Of a stretch of 64,000 bases of DNA, positions 34,377 through 44,349 are shown piece by piece. The DNA lies in the NCBI RefSeq assembly GCF_024171565.1, contig NZ_JALJZZ010000001.1, forward strand, positions 124,001 through 188,000, read 5' to 3'. Each line of letters opens with the position of its first letter. Position 1 is the stretch's first letter. Position numbers and translations under genes: made by a program. The notes under the pieces were generated by a model. It had not been told where the DNA came from, searched no databases, and saw nothing but the letters and a program-made list of their open reading frames with translations. This stretch comes from Okibacterium sp. HSC-33S16. GTDB taxonomy: Bacteria > Actinomycetota > Actinomycetes > Actinomycetales > Microbacteriaceae.

Positions 34377-35264
34377 ATGTCAATTTTCCTCAACAAGGAT
34401 TCCAAAGTCATCGTCCAGGGCATCACCGGCGGTGAAGGCACCAAGCACACCGCACTGATGCTCAAGGCAGGCACTAACGTCGTCGGTGGTGTGAACGCTC
34501 GCAAGGCTGGCACAACTGTCGTCCACGGGGACGTTGAGCTTCCCGTTTTCGGCACTGTCGCGGAAGCCATGGAGAAGACCGGTGCAGACGTGTCGATCGC
34601 GTTCGTTCCGCCAGCCTTCACCAAGGACGCCGTCATCGAAGCCATCGACGCTGAGATCCCGCTGCTCGTCATCATCACCGAGGGCGTTCCCGTCGGTGAC
34701 TCGGCCGAGTTCTGGGCCTACGCTCAGCAGAAGGGCAACAAGACCCGCATCATCGGGCCGAACTGCCCCGGCATCATCACCCCCGGTGAAGCGCTCGTCG
34801 GAATCACCCCGGCGAACATCACCGGCAAGGGCCCCATCGGCCTCGTCTCGAAGTCAGGAACCCTGACCTACCAGATGATGTATGAACTCCGCGAGATCGG
34901 CTTCTCGACCGCTATCGGTATTGGTGGAGACCCGATCATCGGCACTACCCACATCGACGCTTTGGCTGCGTTCGAGGCCGACCCCGAAACCAAGGCCATC
35001 GTTATGATCGGTGAAATCGGTGGAGACGCTGAAGAGCGTGCCGCCGACTACATCAAGGCTCACGTTACCAAGCCGGTCGTCGGCTACGTGGCTGGCTTCA
35101 CCGCTCCCGAGGGTAAGACCATGGGCCACGCGGGCGCCATCGTCTCTGGTTCCGCCGGAACCGCAGCGGCCAAGCAGGAAGCGCTTGAAGCTGCTGGCGT
35201 CAAGGTCGGCAAGACCCCGTCCGAGGCCGCTCGCCTCATGCGCGAGATCATCGCCGCTCTGTAA
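34377..35264 (+). CDS. sucD: Succinate-CoA ligase, alpha subunit
   Basis: A 295-residue subunit that binds CoA ('[18 protein letters not shown]') and carries the phosphorylated His in 'GHAGAIVSG' (H251). The start is ATG 34377 with AGGA 12 bases upstream. It pairs with sucC in one operon and is followed by a strong terminator. Confidence 0.96.
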   Translation: MSIFLNKDSKVIVQGITGGEGTKHTALMLKAGTNVVGGVNARKAGTTVVHGDVELPVFGTVAEAMEKTGADVSIAFVPPAFTKDAVIEAIDAEIPLLVIITEGVPVGDSAEFWAYAQQKGNKTRIIGPNCPGIITPGEALVGITPANITGKGPIGLVSKSGTLTYQMMYELREIGFSTAIGIGGDPIIGTTHIDALAAFEADPETKAIVMIGEIGGDAEERAADYIKAHVTKPVVGYVAGFTAPEGKTMGHAGAIVSGSAGTAAAKQEALEAAGVKVGKTPSEAARLMREIIAAL

Positions 35265-35280
35265 TTCAGCGCACGCACAA

Positions 35281-35310
35281 CGAAGGGCGACGGGAAACCG
35301 TCGCCCTTCG
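35281..35310 (+). terminator. sucCD terminator
   Basis: A 13-bp perfect stem (35281-35293 with 35298-35310) with GAAA loop, 16 bases after the sucD stop, followed by TCGTCC. Confidence 0.85.
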
Positions 35311-35352
35311 TCGTCCGTGGCGTGGCAGGCCGATCCGGCCCAGCTCGGGAGC

Positions 35353-35358
35353 TAAACT
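35353..35358 (+). promoter_or_regulatory. -10 box before the DUF6350 gene
   Basis: TAAACT nine bases before ATG 35368; this allows at most a leader of a few bases. Confidence 0.45.
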
Positions 35359-35367
35359 TCTTCTCGA

Positions 35368-36630
35368 ATGAACCGCACAACACTTGCCCTGCTCGCCGCG
35401 CTCGAGGCGATCATCACCGTCGCCATCGGCATCGGCATTACCCTTGTCCCGCTGAGCCTCCTGTGGGCAACAGACTACGGATTCTCCGTCGACTGGGTCG
35501 TTTTTTGGCGCGCAGCTGTAGACATCTGGCTTCTCGGAAACGGCGTCGACCTCACCGTCGCCCTGCCCAGCGCCACGGTCGCCGCGATCGGTATCCCCGA
35601 AGCGGCAGCTCCGTTCGTGGTGAGCATTGCGCCGCTCGGCGTTGCCCTCTTCACCGTGCTGATGGGGGCCCGCACAGGGCGCCGAATCGCTGCCTCCCGC
35701 TCGTGGCCGACCGGGCTTGTCGCTGCCGTTCTCACCTTCGCGGTTCTCACCGGCGTGCTCGCGCTCACAGCCCTCGACCCGGCGGTTCGCCCCTCGGTCT
35801 GGCAGAGTTTCCTGATCCCGGCCGTTGTATACGGGCTTGGCCTCGTCATCGGTGTCTTCCGTGTGCTGTGGAGAGCGGATGCCACTGGGCAATCCAGCGG
35901 TGATGGTCTCGTTGCCCGCATCACCGATCGTTTCGATGACACCAGCCTCGCTCTGATCGGTGCCTCATTCCGCGGTGGCCTCACCGCGGCGTTGGGTATC
36001 GTCGCGGTCGCGGCGGCCCTGCTCGCGATCCTCATTTTCGCCAACTTTGGAATCATCACGAGCCTCTACCAGGGCTCACAGCTCGGAGTGTCCGGCGGAA
36101 TCATGGCGACGATGGCGCAGATCGCCTTCCTCGGCAATTTCGTGATCTGGGTCGTGTCCTGGCTGATCGGCCCCGGCTTTGCCCTGGGCGTCGAAAGCTC
36201 CATCTCGCCCGTCAACACGATCGTCGGTCCGGTGCCCGCCCTGCCGATTCTCGGAGCCGTCCCGAGCGGCGACCTCCCATTGGGCTTCCTGGGCCTTCTC
36301 GTTCCGCTTGTCATTGGGTTCCTCGCCGCGGCGAGCGTTCGGTCCCGCCTGGTCTCTGACCTGCGCGGGGGGCCGGTAGCGAGCCGTTTGGCGCTGGCTG
36401 CCGTCGGTATCGGTGTGGTATCCGCCGTCATCCTCGGGTTGCTTGCCTGGTTCTCCGGCGGCGCCGCCGGACCCGAGCGGCTCGCTGTGGTGGGACCGAA
36501 CCCCTGGCTGATCATGGTCTTCACCTTCGTTGAGATAACCATCGCTGCCCTCATCGGGATGGCGTCGGGTAAGACGGATTCGGCTCAGCTCGATGTACCC
36601 GCCCGCCGCGCGGCCGCACGTATCGGCTGA
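35368..36630 (+). CDS. DUF6350 family membrane protein (PerM-like by position)
   Basis: A 420-residue polytopic membrane protein with about ten hydrophobic segments. It lies between sucCD and purN-purH, the same place as perM (Rv0955) in mycobacteria, where the protein supports cell division. Sequence features such as 'FVIWVVSWLIGPGFALGVESSISPVNTIVGPVPALPILGAVP' (region about residues 250-295) fit DUF6350. Orthology with PerM rests on synteny and general likeness, not on a computed alignment. Confidence 0.82.
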   Translation: MNRTTLALLAALEAIITVAIGIGITLVPLSLLWATDYGFSVDWVVFWRAAVDIWLLGNGVDLTVALPSATVAAIGIPEAAAPFVVSIAPLGVALFTVLMGARTGRRIAASRSWPTGLVAAVLTFAVLTGVLALTALDPAVRPSVWQSFLIPAVVYGLGLVIGVFRVLWRADATGQSSGDGLVARITDRFDDTSLALIGASFRGGLTAALGIVAVAAALLAILIFANFGIITSLYQGSQLGVSGGIMATMAQIAFLGNFVIWVVSWLIGPGFALGVESSISPVNTIVGPVPALPILGAVPSGDLPLGFLGLLVPLVIGFLAAASVRSRLVSDLRGGPVASRLALAAVGIGVVSAVILGLLAWFSGGAAGPERLAVVGPNPWLIMVFTFVEITIAALIGMASGKTDSAQLDVPARRAAARIG

Positions 36631-36658
36631 GCGGCTCAGGGCGATCGTCGGTTCTCTG

Positions 36659-36664
36659 TAGAAT
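36659..36664 (+). promoter_or_regulatory. -10 box for a leaderless purN transcript
   Basis: TAGAAT six bases before the purN GTG at 36671. Confidence 0.55.
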
Positions 36665-36670
36665 TGCCCC

Positions 36671-37252
36671 GTGCTGAATCTCGTCGTGCTGATCTCGGGC
36701 ACGGGGTCCAATCTCCGTGCGCTCCTCGAGGCGTCAGCCGACGCTGAATACCCCGCTCGGGTTGTGGCGGTCGGCGCAGACCGTGAAGCCGAAGGGCTCG
36801 CACACGCCGAGGAGTTCGGCATTCCGTCGTTCGTTGTCCCTTACAGCTCCTTCGAATCACGCGAGGAGTGGGGGCAGGCACTGCTCGAGCAGATTCAGGT
36901 CTGGACGCCCGACCTCGTCGTTCTCAGCGGGCTCATGCGCCTGCTGCCGCGCAATGTCGTCGACGCCCTCGCGCCGCACCTCATCAATACGCATCCCGCG
37001 TACCTGCCCGAGTTCCCCGGGGCTCACGGCGTCCGCGACGCCCTGGCCGCTGACGTGACTGAAACCGGGGCATCCATCATCGTTGTCGACAATGGTGTCG
37101 ACCAGGGCCCGATCATCGTCCGCGAACGCGTTCCGGTTCTCCCCGGGGACACCGAACACGAACTCCACGAACGGATCAAACCCGTCGAACGTCGCCTGCT
37201 CGTGCAGACGGTTCTCGACATCGCCAATGGGCTCGACCTCGCTTCCCTCTAG
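36671..37252 (+). CDS. purN: Phosphoribosylglycinamide formyltransferase
   Basis: A 193-residue enzyme transferring a formyl group from 10-formyl-THF to GAR in purine synthesis. '[15 protein letters not shown]' binds the phosphate; the catalytic Asn-His-Asp set is in '[16 protein letters not shown]' and '[11 protein letters not shown]'. It starts with GTG. purH follows after 51 bases, as in other actinobacteria. It lacks a ribosome-binding site but has a well-placed -10 box, so it is probably leaderless. Confidence 0.95.
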   Translation: MLNLVVLISGTGSNLRALLEASADAEYPARVVAVGADREAEGLAHAEEFGIPSFVVPYSSFESREEWGQALLEQIQVWTPDLVVLSGLMRLLPRNVVDALAPHLINTHPAYLPEFPGAHGVRDALAADVTETGASIIVVDNGVDQGPIIVRERVPVLPGDTEHELHERIKPVERRLLVQTVLDIANGLDLASL

Positions 37253-37303
37253 CGCGACCGGCCTTTAAGCCCGAGTTTCCTCGGCAATCAGAAGGAGCAC
37301 ATA

Positions 37304-38896
37304 ATGGCAGGCCCCAGTCACGACAAGAGCCTCTACCGCGAGCGTGACGTCGTTCGAATCTCCCGCGCACTGATTTCGGTCAGTGACAAAACCGGACTGA
37401 TCGACCTGGCGCGTGCCCTCGCTGGCGCCGGCGTTGAGATGGTGTCGACCGGATCAACCGCACAGACGATCCGTGACGCGGGCTTCGACGTTACCGATGT
37501 CGCCAACGTCACGGGTTTCCCCGAGTCGCTTGACGGTCGCGTCAAGACCCTGCACCCGTCCGTGCACGCTGGCCTCCTCGCCGACCTTCGTCTCGAGTCG
37601 CACGAGCAGCAACTCGACGAGCTTGGCGTTGAACCATTCCAACTCGTCGTCGTCAATCTCTACCCGTTCGTCGAGACGGTCGCGAGTGGAGCGGTCGGTG
37701 ACGACGTTGTCGAGCAGATCGACATTGGCGGGCCGGCCATGGTCCGTGCTGCGGCGAAAAACCATCCCAACGTCGCGATCGTTGTCTCTCCAGCGAGCTA
37801 TGGCGAGATCATCGAAGCCGTCGCCAACGGCGGAACCACCCTGGCCCAGCGCCGGGAGCTCGCCGCCCGCGCGTTCTCGCACACCGCCGCGTACGACACC
37901 GCCGTTGCCGGCTGGTTCACCGACACTGCTGAAGGCTTCGGTGCATCGCTGACCATCCAGGCCGAACTGGCCCACGTCCTGCGCTACGGCGAAAACTCCC
38001 ATCAGGAAGCTGCCCTCTACCTGCGCGCCGGCGGGCACGGTATCGCCCAAGCCACGCAGCTAAACGGCAAGGAGATGAGTTACAACAACTTCGTCGACGC
38101 TGATGCGGCGGTTCGGGCGGCATACGACTTCAGTGCACCGGCTGTTGCGATCATCAAGCACGCGAACCCGTGCGGCATCGCCGTTGCGGCACCGAAAGCG
38201 CCGGACGCGATCGCTTCAGCGCACACTCGTGCCCATGCCTGCGACCCGGTTTCCGCGTTCGGCGGCGTCATTGCGGCCAACCGCATGGTGACCCTTAAGA
38301 TGGCCGAAACCATCAAGGAGATCTTTACCGAGGTGCTCGTCGCTCCGGGATTCGATGAAGACGCGCTCGATGTGCTCCGCACCAAAAAGAACCTGCGCAT
38401 TCTCGAGCTCCCGGCAGACTTCGCCCCCGAGCCGCTCGAGGCTAAGCAGATTTCCGGCGGCATCCTCGTGCAGCAGGCTGACCGGTTCGCGGCCGACGGC
38501 GACATCACCAGCTCGTGGACCCTCGCCGCCGGCGAGGCGGCCGACGCTGAAACGCTCGCCGACCTGGCTTTCGCCTGGACCGCCTGCCGCTCGGTCAAGT
38601 CCAACGCTATTCTCCTCGCCAAAAATGGCGCATCGGTCGGCGTTGGCATGGGCCAGGTCAACCGTGTCGACTCCTGCCACCTTGCGGTGACGCGCGCCGG
38701 TGATCGCGCCGCCGGCTCGGTGGCAGCGTCCGACGCGTTCTTCCCGTTCGCCGATGGCCTGCAGGTGTTGCTCGACGGCGGTATCCGCGCGGTCGTTCAG
38801 CCGGGTGGCTCGGTTCGTGATGGAGAAGTGATCGCTGCCGCGCAGGCCGCGGGCGTGACGATGTACTTCACGGGAGAACGCCACTTCTTCCACTAA
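37304..38896 (+). CDS. purH: Bifunctional AICAR transformylase/IMP cyclohydrolase
   Basis: A 530-residue enzyme that carries out the last two steps to IMP. The N-terminal MGS-like cyclohydrolase domain ('[18 protein letters not shown]', '[14 protein letters not shown]') covers about 1-150; the C-terminal transformylase has '[14 protein letters not shown]', '[11 protein letters not shown]' (catalytic Lys-His) and '[13 protein letters not shown]', and ends in the typical 'TGERHFFH'. IMP made here is the substrate of guaB at 11926-13428. Confidence 0.97.
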   Translation: MAGPSHDKSLYRERDVVRISRALISVSDKTGLIDLARALAGAGVEMVSTGSTAQTIRDAGFDVTDVANVTGFPESLDGRVKTLHPSVHAGLLADLRLESHEQQLDELGVEPFQLVVVNLYPFVETVASGAVGDDVVEQIDIGGPAMVRAAAKNHPNVAIVVSPASYGEIIEAVANGGTTLAQRRELAARAFSHTAAYDTAVAGWFTDTAEGFGASLTIQAELAHVLRYGENSHQEAALYLRAGGHGIAQATQLNGKEMSYNNFVDADAAVRAAYDFSAPAVAIIKHANPCGIAVAAPKAPDAIASAHTRAHACDPVSAFGGVIAANRMVTLKMAETIKEIFTEVLVAPGFDEDALDVLRTKKNLRILELPADFAPEPLEAKQISGGILVQQADRFAADGDITSSWTLAAGEAADAETLADLAFAWTACRSVKSNAILLAKNGASVGVGMGQVNRVDSCHLAVTRAGDRAAGSVAASDAFFPFADGLQVLLDGGIRAVVQPGGSVRDGEVIAAAQAAGVTMYFTGERHFFH

Positions 38897-38910
38897 GAAC
38901 GCTGACTCTC

Positions 38911-38945
38911 AACGTCCGGCACCGGTCCTCCCGGTGCCGGACGTT
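38911..38945 (+). terminator. purH terminator
   Basis: A 15-bp perfect stem (38911-38925 with 38931-38945) with a five-base loop, followed by GTTAT. Confidence 0.88.
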
Positions 38946-39061
38946 GTTATGAACGGATGCCTCCGGTCGGCTTCCTCTCAACACCCAATGAGTACGCAGT
39001 ACAGAAGCTTCGAGTGTCCGCAGCGGCGTCTTCCCCGACGGGGCGCTGTTCGGCCAGCCGG

Positions 39062-39067
39062 TAGGCT
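39062..39067 (+). promoter_or_regulatory. -10 box for a leaderless dimethylargininase transcript
   Basis: TAGGCT six bases before the ATG at 39074. Confidence 0.55.
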
Positions 39068-39073
39068 CAAGCC

Positions 39074-40285
39074 ATGAGTGTTTCGTGGGGCCGCAGGCTC
39101 GTTTCATCCGTCCTGGCCGCACTGGCGACCGTTGTCGTCACGCACGCAGCGAGCGTCTTCGTCTTCTTTGTGTCTCAGCAGTACCAGTCCGCTGTGATCA
39201 CCCAGGTCAGCGACTACTACGTTCTGGGCAGCCTCTTTGCTATCGTTTTCGTCTTCGTCTTCGCGCTGGTCGGGGGACTGCGCCTCTGGTGGACGGCTCT
39301 TCTCGCCGGTCTCTTCTCCGGCCTGCTCGCCACCCTCATCGGAACGGGTATCACCACGATCGCCGGGGGGTTCGCGCTCAACGGTGAGGTCGTCCAGTAC
39401 CTCTTCGGCACCCTCGTCAGCATCAACGGCGTCTACGTCGTCGCCTCCACGATCATCGCTGCGACCATCGGGCGCGCGGTCTATGTTCGCGCACTGGGGT
39501 GGAAGGCCAACCGAGCCGAGGCTGGAACTCGCGTTGCCCTGGTCCGGATGCCCGCCTCCAACCTCGCTGACGGCGTTGTCACGCACATCGGTCGCACCTC
39601 GGTCGACACGGACCTCGCCGACAAGCAGTGGGACGCATACACGAAGGCCTTCGAGGAGCACGGTTGGACGACGCGCGAAGTGCCCTTCGCCGACAAGCTC
39701 GCCGACTCCGTATTCATTGAAGACGCGCTCATCGTGCTCGGCTCTGTCGCCGTTGTCACACGGTCCGGCGTCGAGAGCCGTCAGGACGAGGCCGAGGGCG
39801 CCGAAGAAGCCGCGCAGTCGCTGGGTCTGACCATCGAACGCATCATGAACCCCGGCACCATCGATGGCGGCGACGTCCTCGTGGTCGGCACCCGTGTCTA
39901 CGTTGGTCGCGGTGGACGCACCAACGCTGAAGGCATCCGCCAGCTGCGCAGCATTGCCGCAGCGCAGGGTTTCGACGTCACTGTCGCTCCGGTCAGCAAG
40001 GCGCTTCACCTGAAGACCGCGATGACCGCCCTGCCCGATGGCACGCTGCTTGGCCACCCGGACCTCGTCGACAACCCGGCCTTCTTCCCCCACTTCGTCG
40101 CGGTGCCCGAGAAGGAAGGCACCAACATCGTCGCGCTCGACGATCGAACCGTCCTGGTTTCACAGGCCGCCCCGTTGACCGCCGAGCTGATTCGCGAACT
40201 CGGTTACACCGTCGTGTCTCTCGACATCAGTGAATTCGAAAAGCTCGAGGGGTCGCTCACCTGCCTCTCGGTCCGCGTGCAGTAA
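39074..40285 (+). CDS. Membrane-anchored dimethylargininase (DDAH/amidinotransferase fold)
   Basis: A 403-residue fusion. Residues ~1-140 hold four hydrophobic helices (about 8-33, 49-69, 72-96, 117-137); residues ~152-403 are a DDAH-type pentein. Catalytic residues expected for hydrolysis of N-omega-methylarginines to citrulline are present: E216-D217 ('FIEDALIV'), H312 ('KALHLKTAMT') and C397 ('GSLTCLSV'); 'GTIDGGDVL' is also conserved. The helices should anchor the enzyme to the membrane; its side is not decided, but there is no cleaved signal. Other guanidino compounds remain possible substrates. Confidence 0.85.
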   Translation: MSVSWGRRLVSSVLAALATVVVTHAASVFVFFVSQQYQSAVITQVSDYYVLGSLFAIVFVFVFALVGGLRLWWTALLAGLFSGLLATLIGTGITTIAGGFALNGEVVQYLFGTLVSINGVYVVASTIIAATIGRAVYVRALGWKANRAEAGTRVALVRMPASNLADGVVTHIGRTSVDTDLADKQWDAYTKAFEEHGWTTREVPFADKLADSVFIEDALIVLGSVAVVTRSGVESRQDEAEGAEEAAQSLGLTIERIMNPGTIDGGDVLVVGTRVYVGRGGRTNAEGIRQLRSIAAAQGFDVTVAPVSKALHLKTAMTALPDGTLLGHPDLVDNPAFFPHFVAVPEKEGTNIVALDDRTVLVSQAAPLTAELIRELGYTVVSLDISEFEKLEGSLTCLSVRVQ

Positions 40286-40291
40286 TCCCCC

Positions 40292-40309
40292 CGCAAGATT
40301 TTTCTTGCG
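40292..40309 (+). other. Small hairpin after the dimethylargininase gene
   Basis: A 7-bp stem (40292-40298 with 40303-40309) with a TTTT loop, six bases after the stop. It may add to termination; its 3' arm includes the TTGCGC that could serve as a -35 box for the leader ORF. Confidence 0.4.
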
Positions 40310-40334
40310 CGTTGCAGCCCTTCAGTTCTAGGCT
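40305..40334 (+). promoter_or_regulatory. Promoter of the leader ORF and ABC exporter
   Basis: TTGCGC (40305-40310) and TAGGCT (40329-40334) are separated by 18 bases. Transcription would begin near 40341, just before the leader ORF ribosome site. The -10 box overlaps the loop of the terminator at 40315-40346. Confidence 0.5.
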
Positions 40335-40346
40335 GAAGGGCTGTTT
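40315..40346 (+). terminator. Dimethylargininase terminator
   Basis: An 11-bp perfect stem (40315-40325 with 40333-40343), seven-base loop, followed by TTT, which isolates the exporter from the upstream gene. Confidence 0.8.
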
Positions 40347-40365
40347 GGGTGATGAGGAGGACGTG

Positions 40366-40485
40366 ATGAAAACTACGACACAGACACCCGCGCCGAGCTC
40401 GGTTGCGTCTGTCGGCACGTCGCGTCGTCGTCCGCCGGGCGAGCAACTCGCCGCCTCGCGCAGAGCCCGGTATTTCCGGCCCTGA
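40366..40485 (+). CDS. 39-residue Arg-rich leader peptide upstream of an ABC exporter
   Basis: A short ORF with a very strong ribosome site (GAGGAGG ending six bases before the ATG; an in-frame GTG sits directly before it). The peptide begins 'MKTTTQTPAPSSVASVG' and ends Arg-rich: 'SRRRPPGE', then 'SRRARYFRP'. The Arg-x-Arg and Pro-Pro elements are the kind on which ribosomes pause, including with macrolides in known leader peptides. No homologue is recognised by me. It lies between its own promoter and hairpins preceding the exporter, so a translational sensor role is plausible but inferred. Confidence 0.6.
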   Translation: MKTTTQTPAPSSVASVGTSRRRPPGEQLAASRRARYFRP

Positions 40486-40617
40486 CGCCGTAGCCCGCGC
40501 AGCGGGCCTGAGTGTTTCCGGATTCCGCCTGGTGAGGAATCCGATGCTCCCCTTTACCAGTTGAGAACAGCAACGGCTTGTGCCGTTTCCGCGCCCGACA
40601 TTCGGGCCGTACCGTTG
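40438..40617 (+). promoter_or_regulatory. Structured leader with alternative hairpins before the ABC exporter
   Basis: Inside the leader ORF: 40438-40443 with 40447-40452. After it: 40493-40498 with 40502-40507; 40519-40526 with 40536-40543; 40572-40577 with 40582-40587 (followed by T); and 40593-40598 with 40602-40607. A competing stem pairs CAACGG 40571-40576 with CCGTTG 40612-40617 and excludes the 40572 hairpin. The exporter ribosome site follows at 40618. This is the layout of an attenuator, though no hairpin has a long T run. Confidence 0.45.
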
Positions 40618-40634
40618 AAAGAGAAGTTCCCGCT

Positions 40635-42521
40635 ATGGCGCGCCAGACCAACGACCCCGCTGCACCGGTGTCGAACCACACGTCAACGCTCAGTACCTTC
40701 AAGGCACTTATGCGGATCTACCCGTACGCCAAATCGGCTCTGCCGCGCATCTACCTTGGCATGGGTGCCGCGCTCGGTGCCGGTCTGGTCGCGCTCGGCA
40801 TCCCTCTCGTGCTCGAGGCGCTCGTCGATGGCCCCCTCGCCACCGGTGACGTGTCGCAAATCTGGTGGGCGGTCGGAGCGGTGCTCGGCCTCGGCGTTCT
40901 CGAAGCTGTATTCATCGCCTTGCGACGCTGGTTCGTTCTCACCCCGGGCACCCACGTTGAAGCAGCTATGCGCAACTCGCTATACAGCCGTCTGCAGGAT
41001 CTCCCTGTCGCCTTCCACGACCGGTGGCAGTCCGGCCAGCTGTTGTCGCGCGCGGTCAGTGACCTTAACCTCATCCGACGCTGGTTGTCGTTTGGACTCG
41101 TGCTGCTCGTCGTCAACGCCGTGACCATCGTCATCGGTGCGGCAGTGCTGTTCTACTGGCACTGGTTGCTCGGCAGTATTTTCCTTGTCCTGGCCGTTCC
41201 GGTCTGGGTGTACGGCTTCATTTTCGAGAAGAAGTACTCCATCATCGCGAGGCGGAGCCAGGACCAGGCCGGAGATCTCGCGACGGCTGTCGAAGAATCA
41301 GTTCATGGCATCCGCGTTCTGAAAGCGTTTGGGCGCGGCACATACGCGCTGCGCAACTTCGAATCGCAAGCCGAGGATCTCCGTGGAACGGAGATTGAGA
41401 AAGCGAAGGCGATCGCCGGAATCTGGTTGTGGCTGCTGCTGCTTCCTGACGTCGCGTTCGCTCTCTGCCTCTTCACCGGGGTCTGGTTGGCGTCGATGGG
41501 GGAGATCACCGTTGGTCAGCTGTTCGCGTTCTTCGCGACGGCAACCGTGCTGCGCTTCCCGATCGAGTCGATCGGATTCCTGCTGTCAATGACCTTCGAC
41601 ACCCGAACAGCCACAGACCGGTTCTTCGAGGTGCTCGACACGGCCAACACGATCACCGACCCCGACAACCCGACGACGATCACGTCACCCCGTGGGCTGC
41701 TGAGGTTCGAGAACGTGCACTTCCGTTACGCTGATTCGCCGTCGGGAGTGCCGGACCTGCTCGACGGGGTCGAGCTCACCCTGGAGCCGGGGGAGACGAT
41801 GGCACTCGTCGGCCTGACCGGTTCAGGGAAGTCGACGCTCACGGCCCTGCCCACGCGACTCTACGACGTCACCGGTGGTCGCGTGACGCTGGACGGCGTG
41901 GACGTTCGCGACCTCAGTCGCGAGGAGTTGCGCCGTCACATCGCCATGGCGTTTGAGGACGCGACGTTGTTCTCGGCATCGGTTCGTGAGAACGTGCTGC
42001 TCGGCAGGGACGACCTTGACATCGACAGTCCTGAAGCGGATGCCATTTTGGCCGAGGCTCTGGACATCGCGCAGGCCAACTTCGTGCGAGACCTGCCCGA
42101 TGGCGTCGACACCACAGTCGGTGAAGAGGGGCTGAGCCTCTCGGGCGGGCAGCGGCAGCGACTCGCGCTCGCTCGAGCGGTCGCAGCGAAGCCCGCTGTG
42201 CTCGTGCTCGATGACCCGCTGTCAGCGCTCGACGTGGACACTGAGGCGCTCGTCGAGGCGGCGCTGCGGCGCATCCTCGCGTCGACAACGGCGCTGATCG
42301 TGGCACACCGCCCCTCGACCGTGATGCTGGCCGACCGGGTAGCACTGCTGGAAGACGGCAGAATCACGGCCCTTGGAAAGCACAGCGACCTGCTCACCTC
42401 GAGTGAGCACTACAAGTTCGTCATCTCGAGTCTTGAAGATGAGGAGAAGCGCGAGGCCGCGGAGCAGATCGATCGAGCTCTCTCCGACGAGGCTCGCGAG
42501 CAGGAAGAGGTGAGCAAATGA
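40635..42521 (+). CDS. ABC exporter half-transporter with degenerate ATP site (heterodimer subunit 1)
   Basis: A 628-residue protein: six membrane helices (about 40-340) then a nucleotide-binding domain. Walker A 'GLTGSGKST' is at 393-401 and 'LSGGQ' at 502-506, but the residue after the Walker B Asp is D527 instead of the catalytic Glu ('[12 protein letters not shown]'), and the Q-loop reads 'AFEDATLF' with Glu for Gln. These changes mark the non-hydrolysing side of heterodimeric multidrug exporters (BmrC/TM287 type). The start is ATG 40635; upstream in-frame codons run into the leader. It overlaps its partner by four bases (ATGA). Confidence 0.9.
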   Translation: MARQTNDPAAPVSNHTSTLSTFKALMRIYPYAKSALPRIYLGMGAALGAGLVALGIPLVLEALVDGPLATGDVSQIWWAVGAVLGLGVLEAVFIALRRWFVLTPGTHVEAAMRNSLYSRLQDLPVAFHDRWQSGQLLSRAVSDLNLIRRWLSFGLVLLVVNAVTIVIGAAVLFYWHWLLGSIFLVLAVPVWVYGFIFEKKYSIIARRSQDQAGDLATAVEESVHGIRVLKAFGRGTYALRNFESQAEDLRGTEIEKAKAIAGIWLWLLLLPDVAFALCLFTGVWLASMGEITVGQLFAFFATATVLRFPIESIGFLLSMTFDTRTATDRFFEVLDTANTITDPDNPTTITSPRGLLRFENVHFRYADSPSGVPDLLDGVELTLEPGETMALVGLTGSGKSTLTALPTRLYDVTGGRVTLDGVDVRDLSREELRRHIAMAFEDATLFSASVRENVLLGRDDLDIDSPEADAILAEALDIAQANFVRDLPDGVDTTVGEEGLSLSGGQRQRLALARAVAAKPAVLVLDDPLSALDVDTEALVEAALRRILASTTALIVAHRPSTVMLADRVALLEDGRITALGKHSDLLTSSEHYKFVISSLEDEEKREAAEQIDRALSDEAREQEEVSK

Positions 42522-44335
42522 GCTCAGCAACCGTCACCGGAGTCGAAGGTGAAGAACGCGACGACTTCACGAAGCAGGAGAGTGCTCAGATCCGACGGCG
42601 TTCGCTGACCCTGCTTGGGTCGCTGCTCGCTCCGCTCAAACTGCGTGTTGTCCTGACGATGCTCGTTGTCGTCGTGTCGACCGCGGCGCAGGTCGCCGGC
42701 CCGGCGCTCATCGCGTTCGGTATCGACCGCGGGCTTCCCGCCGTGCTCAACTCGAACGACTGGATGCCGGCGTTCTTCATCGTCGGCCTGTACCTCTTCA
42801 CGGGCGTCATCGGCGCGGTCCTCATCGCCTGGTACACGGTGCTGAGTGCGCGCATCAGCCAGGCGATCCTTCTCGACCTGCGCAAGCGAGTTTTCCTGCA
42901 GACGCAGAAACTGAGCCTCGAGTTCCACGAGAACTACACATCCGGGCGCATCATTTCCCGGCAGACCAGTGACCTGGACGCGATCCGGGAACTCCTCGAC
43001 TCGGGAATCAACCAGCTCGTCTCCGGGTTCCTCTACATGCTGTTCACCGGTATCGCGTTGTTCCTGCTCGACGGCATCAGCGGGCTTGTTCTGCTCGGTT
43101 CACTCGTTCCGCTGTATTTCCTCACTCGCTGGTTCCAGAAACGGTCCCAAACGCTGTTCCGGCAGTCGCGGGTGGCCTCGGCCAAGGTCATTGTGCAGTT
43201 CGTCGAAACGATGACCGGGATCCGGGCCGTCAAGGCGTTCCGCAAGGAGAAGCGCAACGAGAAGCACTTCGGCGGTCTCGTCGAGGATTACCGTACGGTG
43301 AACGCCAAAGTCATCCAGCTCTTCGGTGTCTTCGACCCCGGGCTTGTCTTCATCGGGAATGTGACGGTCGCAGCCGTGCTCCTCGTCGGCGGATTCCGTG
43401 TCATCGATGGTTCGCTGGCGATCGGAGCACTGCTCGCCGTCGTGCTCTACACCCGTCGGTTCTACGACCCGATGGAGGAGATGGCGATGTTCTACAACTC
43501 CTACCAGTCGGCGGCCGCGGCGCTTGAGAAGATCTCGGGTGTTCTCGAAGAGAAACCCACCGTCCCTGACCCAAGCCACCCGATCGACCTGTGGACAGCC
43601 CGCGGGCACGTGCGGTTCGACGACGTGCGATTCGCTTACACGGGCGATGCGGTGATTCTGCCCGACTTCAGCCTCGACATTCCGGCAGGCCAGACGATCG
43701 CCTTGGTCGGGTCGACAGGGGCGGGCAAGTCAACGCTCGCCAAGCTGATTTCGCGTTTTTATGACCCCACGGCAGGAACGGTGACACTTGATGGTATTGA
43801 CCTCCGGATGCTGCATCCGAAGGACCTCCGTCGCGCGATCGTCATGGTGACCCAGGAGGCCTACCTCTTCTCCGGCTCGGTGGCCGACAACATCGCGATT
43901 GGTAAGCCTGAGGCGAGTCTCGACGAGATCAAGGCCGCCGCTCGCGCGGTAGGCGCGCACACCTTCATCGAGTCGCTTCCGAATGGATACGACACCGACG
44001 TCAATAAACGAGGTGGCCGGGTATCGGCTGGGCAACGCCAGTTGATCTCGTTCGCGCGAGCGTTCCTCGCTGATCCGTCGGTGCTGATCCTCGATGAAGC
44101 GACCGCATCGCTCGACATCCCGAGCGAGCGACTCGTGCAGGAGGCCCTGCAGACCCTTCTGGCCGATCGCACCGCCGTCATCATCGCGCACCGCCTGTCG
44201 ACCGTGGCGATCGCCGACCGCGTGCTGGTGATGGAACACGGCAGGATCGTTGAAGGCGGCACACCGGCTGACCTCATCTCGGGCACCGGCCGGTTCGCCC
44301 AGCTCCACGCGGCATGGCGGGACTCGCTCGTGTAG
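42518..44335 (+). CDS. ABC exporter half-transporter with catalytic ATP site (heterodimer subunit 2)
   Basis: A 605-residue membrane/ATPase fusion. Walker A 'GSTGAGKST' is at 398-406, Q-loop '[12 protein letters not shown]' is intact and the catalytic Glu E527 follows the Walker B Asp ('[12 protein letters not shown]'), but the signature is 'VSAGQ' (502-506) in place of LSGGQ. Paired with subunit 1, its Walker motifs face the canonical LSGGQ and form the active site, while its weak signature faces subunit 1's degenerate site. This is the expected complementarity of an asymmetric multidrug exporter; the substrate is unknown. Confidence 0.9.
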   Translation: MSSATVTGVEGEERDDFTKQESAQIRRRSLTLLGSLLAPLKLRVVLTMLVVVVSTAAQVAGPALIAFGIDRGLPAVLNSNDWMPAFFIVGLYLFTGVIGAVLIAWYTVLSARISQAILLDLRKRVFLQTQKLSLEFHENYTSGRIISRQTSDLDAIRELLDSGINQLVSGFLYMLFTGIALFLLDGISGLVLLGSLVPLYFLTRWFQKRSQTLFRQSRVASAKVIVQFVETMTGIRAVKAFRKEKRNEKHFGGLVEDYRTVNAKVIQLFGVFDPGLVFIGNVTVAAVLLVGGFRVIDGSLAIGALLAVVLYTRRFYDPMEEMAMFYNSYQSAAAALEKISGVLEEKPTVPDPSHPIDLWTARGHVRFDDVRFAYTGDAVILPDFSLDIPAGQTIALVGSTGAGKSTLAKLISRFYDPTAGTVTLDGIDLRMLHPKDLRRAIVMVTQEAYLFSGSVADNIAIGKPEASLDEIKAAARAVGAHTFIESLPNGYDTDVNKRGGRVSAGQRQLISFARAFLADPSVLILDEATASLDIPSERLVQEALQTLLADRTAVIIAHRLSTVAIADRVLVMEHGRIVEGGTPADLISGTGRFAQLHAAWRDSLV

Positions 44336-44349
44336 CAGGCGATGCAGAT

